The translations under genes were made by a program, and so were the position numbers. A stretch of DNA of 64,000 nt from Paractinoplanes atraurantiacus. GTDB lineage: Bacteria > Actinomycetota > Actinomycetes > Mycobacteriales > Micromonosporaceae. The stretch lies in the NCBI RefSeq assembly GCF_900215205.1, contig NZ_OBDY01000024.1:10072-74071 (forward strand). The letters are read 5' to 3'. Shown here in pieces: positions 51,221-59,225 of this stretch (position 1 is the stretch's first letter; each line of letters starts with the position of its first letter). Under the pieces are notes generated by a model. That model searched no databases. It worked only from the letters and a program-made list of their open reading frames with translations, and was not told the DNA's origin.

Positions 51221-52168
51221 TCAGCGAGCGGGATCGATCTCTCCCGCGGGTGGCACGAATCCGGTAGCTGCGAGCATCCGGGTGGCCACCAAGTGACATC
51301 TGGCCGACAGTTCCGGCGGTCCCAGCACCTCGAATTCATGTCCCAGCAGGACTACGTGCATCAGAATGAAATCCAGGTTGTCGGCCCCGGTGACCACTTC
51401 GGACTTTCCGTCGTCGCGGTCGTGGACGATGGCCGCCGAGGGCGGGACCGCCGCCCGGACAACGGATGCCGGGGCGTGCACCAGGAACCGCCCTTGGTAT
51501 TTGTAGACCCGGCTTGTCACTCCTTCTTGGACATACGTGGCCGCGTCCGGCGCGGGGCGGGGCTGGAAGCGCCAGGTGCGCGCGGCCACCTCGCTCATCC
51601 GGTCGACGCGGAAGGTGCGCCAGTCGTCGCGGTCGAGGTCGTACGCGAACAGGTACCACCGCTTGTCCGAGGCGACCAGGCGGTAGGGCTCGACGCGCCG
51701 CGGCCCGGAGGAGTACGTGAAGTCGACCAGCACCTGGTCGCGGCAGGCGCGGGCCAGCGTCATCAGCTCGGCCGGGTCGCCGAAGGACCGCTCGCGCCCG
51801 AACGACGAGACCGAGCCGGACAGCGCCTTCACCGACTGGCGCAGCCGGGCCGGCAGCACCTGGTCGAGCTTCGACAGCGCCCGCAGCCCGGCCTCCCCGC
51901 CCACCCCGGCCAGCAGCGAGACCGCGGTCGCGATGGCCTCCTCGTCGTCGAGCAGCAGCGGCGGCAGCGCCTGCCCGGGGCCGAGCTGGTAGCCGCCGCC
52001 GACGCCCTGGCCGGCGTTCACCGGATAGCCGAGGGTGCGCAGCCGGTCGACGTCGCGCCGGACCGTGCGGGGCGTGACGCCGAGCCGCTCGGCCAGCTCG
52101 GGACCGGTCCAGACGCGGCGCTGCTGCAGCAGGCCCAGGAGCGTGAGCACCCGCTCGGTCGTGTCCAT
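51221..52168 (-). CDS. WYL-domain HTH transcriptional regulator
   Basis: The 315-residue protein has an N-terminal winged HTH (LLQQRRVWTGPELAERLGVT, RTVRRDVDRLRTLGYPVNA), a WYL domain (VDFTYSSGPRRVEPYRLV, KRWYLFAYDLDRDDWRTFRV) and a C-terminal WCX region. It is divergent from the DinB/VOC operon, separated by 62 bases containing an inverted repeat, and probably regulates it. It is clearly a relative of the WYL gene at 44 kb but not a recent duplicate. Confidence 0.93.
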   Translation of the reverse strand: MDTTERVLTLLGLLQQRRVWTGPELAERLGVTPRTVRRDVDRLRTLGYPVNAGQGVGGGYQLGPGQALPPLLLDDEEAIATAVSLLAGVGGEAGLRALSKLDQVLPARLRQSVKALSGSVSSFGRERSFGDPAELMTLARACRDQVLVDFTYSSGPRRVEPYRLVASDKRWYLFAYDLDRDDWRTFRVDRMSEVAARTWRFQPRPAPDAATYVQEGVTSRVYKYQGRFLVHAPASVVRAAVPPSAAIVHDRDDGKSEVVTGADNLDFILMHVVLLGHEFEVLGPPELSARCHLVATRMLAATGFVPPAGEIDPAR

Positions 52169-52190
52169 GTCCTTCAGCTTGTCAGAGATA

Positions 52191-52209
52191 GCGGACCGAT
52201 CCTGTCCGC
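52191..52209. promoter_or_regulatory. Inverted repeat between WYL regulator and DinB gene
   Basis: GCGGAC (52191-52196) and GTCCGC (52204-52209) form a 6-bp inverted repeat with 7-base spacer in the divergent gap. It is a candidate operator for the WYL protein. Confidence 0.5.
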
Positions 52210-52230
52210 CTTCGATGGCAGGGTGAGGAC

Positions 52231-52782
52231 ATGGACCTCAACCAGGCACTTCGCGAGCAATGGGAATGGCACTGGAAGCACCAGGTCGGGCCGCGCCTGG
52301 ACGGGCTCACCGACGACGAGTACTTCTGGGAGCCGGTGAAGGACTGCTGGAACGTGCGGCCGCGCGGCACCTCGACCGCGCCGATGGCGGCCGGCGGAAA
52401 CGACTTCACCATCGACTTCGCGTTTCCCGAGCCGTCGCCGCCGCCCGTCACGACCATCTCCTGGCAGCTCGGGCACGTGATCGTCGGGGTGCTGGCGATG
52501 CGCAACGCGTCCCATTTCGGTGCGCCGGCCGCCGCGTACGAGACCTGGAGTTATGCCGGAAACGCGGCCGACGCTCGCCGGCAGCTGGACGAGCAGCTGG
52601 CGGTCTGGCTGGACGGTGTTGCCAAGGCCGACCTGGAAATCCCCGTGGGCGAGAAAGAGCCGTTCCCGGAAGCGACGATGGCCGAGCTGGTCCTGCACAT
52701 CAACCGTGAGCTGATCCATCATCTGTCCGAGGTCTGCCTGCTGCGCGACCTGTACCTGCACTCGAACGGAGCGAAGCTGTGA
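52231..52782 (+). CDS. DinB-family four-helix protein
   Basis: The 183-residue protein has the DinB/mycothiol-transferase-like helical pattern: an early WEWHWKHQVGPRLDGLTDDE, VTTISWQLGHVIVGVLAMR with a His for metal binding, and HINRELIHHLSEVCLLRDLY supplying two more His. Members are metal-dependent thiol transferases or of unknown function. Its stop overlaps a VOC gene start by GTGA. A WYL regulator is divergent. Confidence 0.9.
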   Translation: MDLNQALREQWEWHWKHQVGPRLDGLTDDEYFWEPVKDCWNVRPRGTSTAPMAAGGNDFTIDFAFPEPSPPPVTTISWQLGHVIVGVLAMRNASHFGAPAAAYETWSYAGNAADARRQLDEQLAVWLDGVAKADLEIPVGEKEPFPEATMAELVLHINRELIHHLSEVCLLRDLYLHSNGAKL

Positions 52783-53240
52783 GCAAGGAATTCCAGGTCA
52801 CCTTCGACGCGCGCGACCCGAAGGCGCTGTCCACCTTCTGGCGGGACGTGCTGGGATACGTACACCCTGGTCCGCCCGGTGTTGATCTGCCTGAGGGGTC
52901 CGATCCCCTCGCGGCCTGGGACGAGTTCCTGGAGAAGAACAACGTGCCGGTCGAGCGGCGCAACGCGGCGTCGGCGATCGAGGATCCCGAGGGGAAGCGT
53001 CCGCGCGTGTTCTTCCAGCAGGTGCCCGAGGACAAGGTGGCCAAGAACCGCGTTCACCTGGACGTTCGCACTGCGCCCGGTCTTCAGGGCGACGAGCGGA
53101 TGGCGGCGCTGGAGGCCGAGCACGACCGGCTGGTGGCGCTCGGGGCCAAGCGGCTGCGGCGCGAGGAGCCCGCTCCCCCGCTGAGCTTCGGGTTCATCGT
53201 GATGGCCGACCCCGAGGGCAACGAGTTCTGCCTGGACTGA
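52779..53240 (+). CDS. VOC-family protein (glyoxalase-like)
   Basis: The 153-residue protein has QVTFDARDPKALSTFWRDVL at the first module, NRVHLDVRTAPG with a candidate metal His, and FIVMADPEGNEFCLD with a Glu in the closing strand, of the actinobacterial glyoxalase_6 type. It is co-translated with the DinB protein, a frequent pairing in thiol-dependent detoxification. The substrate is unknown. Confidence 0.88.
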   Translation: MSKEFQVTFDARDPKALSTFWRDVLGYVHPGPPGVDLPEGSDPLAAWDEFLEKNNVPVERRNAASAIEDPEGKRPRVFFQQVPEDKVAKNRVHLDVRTAPGLQGDERMAALEAEHDRLVALGAKRLRREEPAPPLSFGFIVMADPEGNEFCLD

Positions 53241-53265
53241 CCCGTCTTGTGCGGTTGTGCGTAAA

Positions 53266-53331
53266 GAGCCTCCCAAGTTGCGAACCTCGTTACGCGGGGA
53301 TTACGTGAATGGAGCACCTGACGGGAGGCTC
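53266..53331 (+). promoter_or_regulatory. Possible ribosome-site-sequestering leader of the PaaK-like operon
   Basis: GAGCCTCCC (53266-53274) is the exact complement of GGGAGGCTC (53323-53331), which contains the Shine-Dalgarno sequence of the downstream gene. Pairing in the RNA would hide the ribosome site across a 48-base loop. It may be a translational switch, or the first arm may only be part of a promoter. Confidence 0.45.
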
Positions 53332-53334
53332 CTG

Positions 53335-54609
53335 ATGACGGTCGACGACGCCGAGCGGCTGAGCGTGGACGAACTGCGCGATCTACAGCTGAAACGGCTC
53401 CAGTGGACGCTGCGGCACGCGTACGAGAACGTGCCGCACTACCGGCGGGCGTTCGACGCGGCCGGCGTCCACCCGGACGACTGCCGCGCCCTGGCCGACC
53501 TGGCGAGGTTTCCCACCACGAGCAAGGCCGACCTGCGCGACAACTATCCGTTCGGCATGTTCGCCGTCCCCGGCGACCAGGTGCGGCGCATCCACGCGTC
53601 GTCGGGGACGACGGGCAAGCCCACGGTGGTCGGCTACACCGAGCGCGACCTCGAGACCTGGTCGACGGTGATGGCCCGCTCGTTGCGGGCGGCCGGCGCT
53701 CGCCCCGGCGATCGGCTCCACAACGCGTACGGCTACGGGCTTTTCACCGGCGGCCTGGGCGCGCATTACGGCGCCGAGAAGCTGGGCTGCACGGTCATCC
53801 CGGTGTCGGGCGGCATGACGCCGCGGCAGGTGCAGCTCATCACCGACTTCCAGCCGCGGGTCATCATGGTGACGCCGTCGTACATGCTCACCGTCATCGA
53901 CGAATTCGAGAAGCAGGGCCTCGACCCGCGCAAGTCCAGCCTCGAGATCGGCATCTTCGGTGCCGAGCCGTGGACCGAGCAGATGCGCCTCGAGATGGAG
54001 GAGCGGGCCGGCATCCACGCCGTCGACATCTACGGCCTGTCCGAGGTCATCGGGCCCGGCGTCGCCCAGGAATGCGTGGAGACCAAGGACGGCCTGCACA
54101 TCTGGGAGGACCACTTCTACCCCGAGATCCTCGACCCGGTGACCGGCGAGCCGGCCGAGGAGGGCGAGTTGGTGTTCACCTCCCTGACCAAGGAGGCGAT
54201 GCCCATCATCCGCTATCGCACCCGCGATCTGACCCGGCTGATGCCCGGCACCGCGCGCCCCACCATGCGCCGGATGCAGAAGATCACCGGTCGCTCGGAC
54301 GACATGATCATCCTGCGAGGGGTGAACCTCTTTCCGACCCAGATCGAGGAAATCATTTTGCGTACGCCCGGACTCGCCCCCCACTTCCAGCTGGTGCTCA
54401 CCAAGCGCGGCCGCATGGACCACCTCGCCGTGCAGGTGGAAGCCCGCCCCGACTGCCCCGGCGAGCGGCGCGACGCCGCCGCGGCCGAGGTTTCCCAGAC
54501 GGTCAAGGACACCGTCGGCACCAGCGTCGAGGTGGTCGTCGTCGAGCCCGAGACCCTCGCCCGCTCCGCCGGAAAGATCCAGCGGCTGGTCGACCACAGG
54601 GAGCGCTGA
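53335..54609 (+). CDS. Phenylacetate-CoA ligase-like adenylate-forming enzyme
   Basis: The 424-residue enzyme follows PaaK. It has the P-loop-like AMP motif RIHASSGTTGKPTVVGYT (~residues 86-103), FGAEPWTEQMR, DIYGLSEVIGPGVAQEC and the C-terminal hinge GRSDDMIILRGVNLFPTQIE. It should activate an aryl or arylacetic acid to its CoA thioester using ATP. GGGAGG at 53323-53328 fixes ATG 53335. It leads a five-gene operon with no other phenylacetate catabolic gene, so the true acid may differ from phenylacetate. Confidence 0.92.
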   Translation: MTVDDAERLSVDELRDLQLKRLQWTLRHAYENVPHYRRAFDAAGVHPDDCRALADLARFPTTSKADLRDNYPFGMFAVPGDQVRRIHASSGTTGKPTVVGYTERDLETWSTVMARSLRAAGARPGDRLHNAYGYGLFTGGLGAHYGAEKLGCTVIPVSGGMTPRQVQLITDFQPRVIMVTPSYMLTVIDEFEKQGLDPRKSSLEIGIFGAEPWTEQMRLEMEERAGIHAVDIYGLSEVIGPGVAQECVETKDGLHIWEDHFYPEILDPVTGEPAEEGELVFTSLTKEAMPIIRYRTRDLTRLMPGTARPTMRRMQKITGRSDDMIILRGVNLFPTQIEEIILRTPGLAPHFQLVLTKRGRMDHLAVQVEARPDCPGERRDAAAAEVSQTVKDTVGTSVEVVVVEPETLARSAGKIQRLVDHRER

Positions 54610-54897
54610 ATGGCGGTATTCCGCATCCTCGAGGCCACCGCGCGGCCCGGCGCCGTGGCCCGCCTGTCCGACCTCGTGGTCCGGCAGGAACAGGACATCG
54701 TGGCCCGGGCGCCCGGCATTGTCTTCGTCCAGTCGCTGCGCAGCGGTGACCGGGTGATGGCGGTGTCGAGCTGGGCCAGCGTCGAGGACATGCAGCGCTA
54801 CCTCGACCGGCCCGAGACCGGCGACTTCTACCGGGCGCTGCCGGAGCTGCTCATGGGTGTGCCCAGCGTGCGCACCTACGAGGTGATCAGCCCATGA
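54610..54897 (+). CDS. ABM-domain (antibiotic biosynthesis monooxygenase-like) protein
   Basis: The 95-residue protein has a dimeric ferredoxin-like fold pattern (FRILEATARPGAVARLSDLV, GIVFVQSLRSGDRVMAVSSW, VEDMQRYLDRPETGDFYRAL) of the ABM superfamily. These act as cofactor-free monooxygenases or are structural relatives. Its ATG follows the ligase stop directly and its stop overlaps the next gene by ATGA. In this operon it may oxidise or bind the activated substrate. Confidence 0.82.
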   Translation: MAVFRILEATARPGAVARLSDLVVRQEQDIVARAPGIVFVQSLRSGDRVMAVSSWASVEDMQRYLDRPETGDFYRALPELLMGVPSVRTYEVISP

Positions 54898-55571
54898 GCT
54901 GGTACTACCCGAAGGGCTGGACCGACTCCGGCGACGGGGTCGAACAGGTCCTCATCCATTACGCGGCAACGCCTCCCGGCCAATGGCCGGACTGGAGCTG
55001 GGGCCACGAGGCGCGGGTGCTCCAGGACCTCGGCGGGTTTCCGCGGCAGCGGCTGAAGGTGCTGCGGATGCCGCGCTCGGTCTGGGACATGGAGAACAAC
55101 CGGTCCACATCGGAGTACCGCTTCCACTACTACTTCGAGGTGTTCCAGGGCGGCCACCGCTGGACCACCGACCTGTTCTCCGAGGACATCGTCTACCGCG
55201 ACCTCGTCTACACCGACGAGAACGGCTGGATCACCAACATCTGCATCTACTGGTCGGTGGGCGACTGGGTCGCGCCGGTCTACAGCCCCATGGAGGACCC
55301 GCGCATCCCCGCGGACAGTGAGTTCCAGGCGAGGAACTATTACACGTACGACGACAAGGACCGTTTCCACCACGAGAAATACCAGATGTTGTACGGGCTG
55401 GACCTCCCGCACCGCTTCCAGTCGCGGATGTGGGGGCCCCGCGGGGCGACCCTCGTGCAGCAGTACCACGTCGGGCGCATGTATCCGCCGGAGGAGAAGA
55501 ACGAGACGTGGCTGGGGCCGGACGGTGCGTCGGCGCCGGGAGGGGGCAACTGTTGGTACCACCACCTGTGA
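54894..55571 (+). CDS. Uncharacterised beta-rich protein A (paralogue of the next gene)
   Basis: The 225-residue soluble protein is rich in Trp, Tyr, His and Phe and looks all-beta. Shared landmarks with the next gene are VLIHYAATPPGQWPDW, EYRFHYYFEVF, DLFSEDIVYRDLVYTDENGW, and LPHRFQSRMWGPRGATL. No signal peptide or known catalytic motif is seen. I do not recognise the family. The fold may be carbohydrate-binding-like, since the third protein of the series has a CBM25-like start. It overlaps both neighbours by four bases. Confidence 0.8.
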   Translation: MSWYYPKGWTDSGDGVEQVLIHYAATPPGQWPDWSWGHEARVLQDLGGFPRQRLKVLRMPRSVWDMENNRSTSEYRFHYYFEVFQGGHRWTTDLFSEDIVYRDLVYTDENGWITNICIYWSVGDWVAPVYSPMEDPRIPADSEFQARNYYTYDDKDRFHHEKYQMLYGLDLPHRFQSRMWGPRGATLVQQYHVGRMYPPEEKNETWLGPDGASAPGGGNCWYHHL

Positions 55572-56176
55572 GCGTCTTCGGCCTGCGCAAGAACTGGACC
55601 GACCCCGGGCCGGGCATCTCGCTGGTCCAGGCGCACTACGTCTGCTCACCCACGGGCGCGCCGCCCGACTGGGCCGGGGCCGAGCAGGTCGTGCTGGCCG
55701 TCGAGCAATGGCCCGCACGGACGGCGGTCTTCGAGATTCCACGGACGGTCGACGGGTCGGCGGAGTTCTCGCTGCACCACTTCTTCTTCGTGGTGGGCAC
55801 GAACGACCGTACGACCTCTCCGGTCTTCACCGAGGACATCGTCGCGCGCGAGGTCGTGTTCGACGACGCCGCCGGGACGTACACCTCGGTGGGTTTCGTC
55901 TGGAGCACGGTGGAGGCGCCGGTGCCCAACTACACGAGCGGGGCGATGGACGGTTTGCCGTTCGAGTCACCGGGTACGGCGCCTTCCGAGGGTGACGTCT
56001 ACGAGTTCGTGCGCGCGCAGCCGCTGCCGCACGTGTTCCGGGGGATGGTGTGGGGCGTGCGCGGAACCACCATTCGCTACGGCTATCACCTGCTGCGGCA
56101 AGGGTTGCCGGACCCGGCCTCGAACGACGAGCGCTGGGACGACAACGGCGGTCACGGCTGGACCATCTCCCTGTGA
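55568..56176 (+). CDS. Uncharacterised beta-rich protein B (paralogue of the previous gene)
   Basis: The 202-residue protein aligns by eye with protein A: LVQAHYVCSPTGAPPDWAG, FSLHHFFFVVGTNDRTTSPV, FTEDIVAREVVFDD, PLPHVFRGMVWGVRGTTIRY. It ends ERWDDNGGHGWTISL, close to the WDNNxGxDY end of CBM25-type starch-binding modules. The two may therefore be ligand-binding beta sandwiches, perhaps forming a heterodimer. The GTG start overlaps the previous stop. There is no signal peptide. Confidence 0.8.
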   Translation: MSVFGLRKNWTDPGPGISLVQAHYVCSPTGAPPDWAGAEQVVLAVEQWPARTAVFEIPRTVDGSAEFSLHHFFFVVGTNDRTTSPVFTEDIVAREVVFDDAAGTYTSVGFVWSTVEAPVPNYTSGAMDGLPFESPGTAPSEGDVYEFVRAQPLPHVFRGMVWGVRGTTIRYGYHLLRQGLPDPASNDERWDDNGGHGWTISL

Positions 56177-57219
56177 GGCGCTATGACCGGCCGTTCCGGT
56201 GGGCCGGCCGGGGCTTGATCCGCTACACCGGGCCTCTGTCCTTTCCGGTGCTTCATTACGGGTACGACGGCTGGTCCGCCCCGCAGGACCTGCCCATGCA
56301 GCGCGACGACGCCGGTTGGGTCGCCGCGATCCCCACGGCCGGGCGCCATGTCGTCGACTGCGTGGTGCGCTCGGCGCGCTCGCAGGAGTGCGACAACAAC
56401 GACGGGGCCGACTACCGGCTCTGGATCGGGCTCGACCCGGTCGACGCGCACACGCACGTCCGCGCGCCCGGCGGCGGCACGCTGGGCTTCGACAGCCTGC
56501 GCACGGCCGCCTTCTCCGGCGGCATGACGCACGCGCTGGTCTCGTGGACCGACAACGACCTGGTCGAGATCGTGGCCGAGGCGACGCCGTGGCTCACCCC
56601 GCTCGTCTGGGTGCGCCCCGGCGGTCCCGATCCGGCCGATGTCCGGCGCCGGCTCGCCGCCGGCGGCGCCGGTCTCAAGCTCCATCCGGCGTACGACGGA
56701 TATCCGGCCGACACTCCGGGGCTGGATCCGTATCTGCGAGTGGCGCAGGAGGCCGGGGTGCCGGTGACGGTGCACAGCGCGCCCGGCCCGGCCGATCCCG
56801 ACCTGATCCGGCGCCTGGCCGAGCGGTTCCCGGCGGTGCGGTTCGTGCTCTACCACACCTATCTGGGGCCACCGGAGGGCCGCAAGCGCGCGCTGCGGCA
56901 TGCCGCGGCGCTGCCCAACCTCTACCTGGAGACGTCCTGGTGCCGGTCGGCCGAGGCCGAGCGGCTGCTCGACGAGCTCGGGCCGGACCGGGTGCTCTTC
57001 GGGTCGGACGCGGCCACCGACGGGCCGGACCACTACGTCCGGCGTCCGCCGAACATCGAGATGACGGAGAACTACAACACCGGGTTGCTACGGCTGGCTC
57101 AGCGGCTTGCACCTGACGTCTTCCGGGCGTTCATCTCCGGAAACGCGCGCAAGCTGTTCTCGCTCCCGCCCGCCTACCCGCAACGACGTCGGCGTCTTTT
57201 CCGGCGGCCGTCACTCTGA
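56173..57219 (+). CDS. Amidohydrolase with an N-terminal CBM25-like module
   Basis: The 348-residue protein starts with a ~85-residue beta module resembling starch-binding CBM25: VLHYGYDGWSAPQDLPMQ at ~26-43 and ECDNNDGADYRLWIG at ~72-86. It continues as an amidohydrolase TIM barrel with metal ligands in DAHTHVRAP (H93, H95), KLHPAYDG (H171), VTVHSAPG (H201), YHTYLG (H228) and LFGSDAATDG (D279). It could be a hydrolase or decarboxylase of the amidohydrolase_2 type. The GTG start overlaps the previous stop, closing the five-gene operon. Fusion of these two domains is unusual. Confidence 0.85.
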   Translation: MRRYDRPFRWAGRGLIRYTGPLSFPVLHYGYDGWSAPQDLPMQRDDAGWVAAIPTAGRHVVDCVVRSARSQECDNNDGADYRLWIGLDPVDAHTHVRAPGGGTLGFDSLRTAAFSGGMTHALVSWTDNDLVEIVAEATPWLTPLVWVRPGGPDPADVRRRLAAGGAGLKLHPAYDGYPADTPGLDPYLRVAQEAGVPVTVHSAPGPADPDLIRRLAERFPAVRFVLYHTYLGPPEGRKRALRHAAALPNLYLETSWCRSAEAERLLDELGPDRVLFGSDAATDGPDHYVRRPPNIEMTENYNTGLLRLAQRLAPDVFRAFISGNARKLFSLPPAYPQRRRRLFRRPSL

Positions 57220-57262
57220 CGTGGCGGTGTGGCGCGCCGGGCAAGATCTCCCATGAGTCGCT

Positions 57263-57556
57263 ATGTTGGTACGCATGACGACGGCCGACGCACGCAGGAT
57301 GCTCCTGCTGCGTTCGTTGCTGTCCATTCTGCTGTTCGTGTTGCTGGCGCAGGTCGCCACGCCGCAGCGGTCGTCCGCCGCTTCACCGCCCCGGGCCGCT
57401 GTTTCCTCCTCCGCCGTTCCTGAGTCCTCGTCGCCGGAAGAGTCCGGCGAGGACGCGGAGTTCGAGCAGGCGCCGCTTGACCGCGCCACCGTCCTCAGTA
57501 CGCAGTTCACCGCGGGTGTCCGCGGTTCTCGCGCGCCTCCGGCCGCGTCCCTCTGA
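57263..57556 (+). CDS. Small secreted or membrane-anchored protein
   Basis: The 97-residue frame has a hydrophobic N-terminal segment (LLLRSLLSILLFVLLAQVAT, ~14-33) then a Ser/Pro/Ala/Glu-rich tail, consistent with a signal anchor and a disordered extracellular part. No clear ribosome site is seen; an inner ATG at 57275 is an alternative. It lies between the amidohydrolase operon and the coiled-coil gene. No family is recognised. Confidence 0.5.
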   Translation: MLVRMTTADARRMLLLRSLLSILLFVLLAQVATPQRSSAASPPRAAVSSSAVPESSSPEESGEDAEFEQAPLDRATVLSTQFTAGVRGSRAPPAASL

Positions 57557-57621
57557 TCACTTCTCAGTGATCGCAGCCCTGTTGCGAAGAGTGGACGTGC
57601 CGACTGGACGGATTGACCATC

Positions 57622-58404
57622 ATGAATGTTGTAGCGGAAATGCTCGTTTCCTCGCCGGCGCCGGCGGCCATCTGGGCCACGCTGATGCTGCTCACCCTGC
57701 CGGCCCTGCTCCTGCTGGGCAGCCCGCAGGCGATGCGCCACCCGCGGAGGGCGGCGCAGGAGACCGTCGCGGCGCTGCGGGCGCACACGGTGGCCAAGCA
57801 GCAGAAGGCGACGGAAGCGGCCCGGGCGGCCCAGTTCGCCTCGGAGATCGAGGTGGCGGCCTCGCGGGCGGCGGCGAGCGCGGCCCGCTGGCAGGAGGTC
57901 TGGGAGCAGGCGTCGGCCGCGGTGAACACGGCGTACGACGCGTGGCTGGAGGCGGACGCCCGGGTCCGGACGGCGGCCTCGGCGGCGGCGTGGGGCACGC
58001 CGTGGTCGGTGCGGACCTGCGAGGAGTACGCGGCCCGGGAGCGCTTCCTGCACCAGGCGGTCTCGGCGGCGGTCAGCCGCGGTGAGCTGCCCGCGTCGGC
58101 GATGGCCGACGTGATCGCCGGCGCCAACGGCTGGGACGCCCGGCTCCACCCGGTCGACCAGGAGCTGGTGATCGCGCGGGCCTCAGCCGCGTGGCTGCGG
58201 CAGCGCTACGAGCTGGCGGTCGAGGCCGAGGCCACGGCCTGGCACGACGCCTCGCTGGCCCAGCGCGCCGCGAGCAGCCTGCGCGAGGAATCGCAGGCGG
58301 CCGCGGTGCTGGCGGCGGCCCCGGCCCCGGTGCGGGGGAACACCGAGGTCCGGGCACACCGCCGGGTCGTTTTCGGCGAGCTCGCTCAGATCGCGATGCG
58401 CTGA
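57622..58404 (+). CDS. Ala-rich coiled-coil membrane protein
   Basis: The 260-residue protein has one transmembrane helix (~15-35, IWATLMLLTLPALLLL) followed by a basic stretch and long Ala/Glu/Arg-rich helices (45-115 and 190-245) likely to form coiled coils. The middle (RTCEEYAARERFLHQAVSAA) is conserved-looking, but I cannot assign a family. It could be a cytoplasmically oriented scaffold near the membrane. It overlaps the convergent rpf-like gene by 19 bases. Confidence 0.65.
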   Translation: MNVVAEMLVSSPAPAAIWATLMLLTLPALLLLGSPQAMRHPRRAAQETVAALRAHTVAKQQKATEAARAAQFASEIEVAASRAAASAARWQEVWEQASAAVNTAYDAWLEADARVRTAASAAAWGTPWSVRTCEEYAARERFLHQAVSAAVSRGELPASAMADVIAGANGWDARLHPVDQELVIARASAAWLRQRYELAVEAEATAWHDASLAQRAASSLREESQAAAVLAAAPAPVRGNTEVRAHRRVVFGELAQIAMR

Positions 58405-59051
58405 CCCGGGAAGATCAGGTTCGGGTCGTCGATGATGCTCTTGTTGAGCTCGGCGAGCCGCTCCCAGCCACCGTCGATCTGGTAGCGGTTGGCGATCTTG
58501 GCCAGGGTGTCGCCGGCCCGGACGACGTAGAAGTCACCGGTCGTCTTCGTCGTCGACTTGTGGGTCGTCGTGGTGCTCTTGGTCGTCGACTTGTGCGTGG
58601 TCGTCGACTTCTTCGAGCTGGTCGACTTCTTGGCGGTCGACTTGTGGCTGCTCGACGACTTCTTCTCCGAGGCGCCGCTGGTGTTGGTGCCCTTGTAGCT
58701 CTTCGACGAGCCGGCCTTCTTGCCGCAGACCGGCCAGGCGCCGATGCCCTGACCGTCGAGGACCTTCTCGGCGATCGCGATCTGCTCGCTGCGGCTCGCC
58801 TTGTTGGCCGTGCTGGCGTACTTGCCGCCGCCGTAGGCCTTCCAGGTGCTCTTGGTGAACTGGAGGCCGCCGTAGAAGCCGTTGCCGGTGTTGATGCTCC
58901 AGTTGCCGCCGGACTCGCACTGGGCGACGGCGTCCCAGTTGACGCTGCTCGCGGCCTGGGCGGGCTGGGCCGCGCCGAAGAGGGCGAACGCTCCGGCCAC
59001 GCCGGCGGTGGTCAGGCCGAGCGCGACGGTGTGCTTACGGGTTTGTGCCAT
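58386..59051 (-). CDS. Secreted resuscitation-promoting-factor-like transglycosylase with LysM
   Basis: The 221-residue precursor has a signal peptide (1-~33, ending AAQPAQAA), a transglycosylase domain of Rpf type (VNWDAVAQCESGGNWSINTG with the catalytic Glu in CESGG, then GFYGGLQFTKSTWKAYGG), a low-complexity Ser/Thr/Lys linker with repeated HKSTT/KSTT units (~120-170), and a C-terminal LysM (YVVRAGDTLAKIANRYQ). It cleaves peptidoglycan outside the cell during growth or germination. A c-di-AMP riboswitch lies in its leader, and GGAGG precedes the ATG. Confidence 0.95.
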   Translation of the reverse strand: MAQTRKHTVALGLTTAGVAGAFALFGAAQPAQAASSVNWDAVAQCESGGNWSINTGNGFYGGLQFTKSTWKAYGGGKYASTANKASRSEQIAIAEKVLDGQGIGAWPVCGKKAGSSKSYKGTNTSGASEKKSSSSHKSTAKKSTSSKKSTTTHKSTTKSTTTTHKSTTKTTGDFYVVRAGDTLAKIANRYQIDGGWERLAELNKSIIDDPNLIFPGQRIAI

Positions 59052-59065
59052 GGAAGAACAACCTC

Positions 59066-59225
59066 CACGCCTACGAGGTGAGCTGTCGGGTTCGGGCTGA
59101 GGTGCCCGGCCGCGCGTGGCGGCTTCACCCCGAGGCACGCGCGGTGGCGTGCCGAGGAACGTGTGGGTCCCCCGCTCCATGCCTGAGTTGAATTCCGTCG
59201 GGCGGCGGCAGGACTCGGCGTTCCG
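59066..59225 (-). ncRNA. c-di-AMP (ydaO/yuaA-type) riboswitch
   Basis: In the leader of the Rpf-like gene, read on the minus strand, conserved ydaO blocks occur in order: CGCCGAGTCC, GGAGCGGGGGACCCA, GGGGTGAAGC, CAGCCCGAACCCGACAGCTC and CTCGTAGGCG, ending about 15 bases before the start codon. This class senses c-di-AMP and commonly controls rpf-type cell-wall hydrolases in actinobacteria, usually as an OFF switch. A TACGGT hexamer at 59258-59263 may be its -10 element. Confidence 0.85.

Noticed and set aside
53257..53334. Upstream start for the PaaK-like ligase
   Set aside because: The strong GGGAGG directly before ATG 53335 and the family N-terminus favour the later start.
53335..57219. 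Complete phenylacetate catabolic cluster
   Set aside because: Only the CoA ligase resembles that pathway; no epoxidase (paaA-E), isomerase or hydrolase of the paa set is present.
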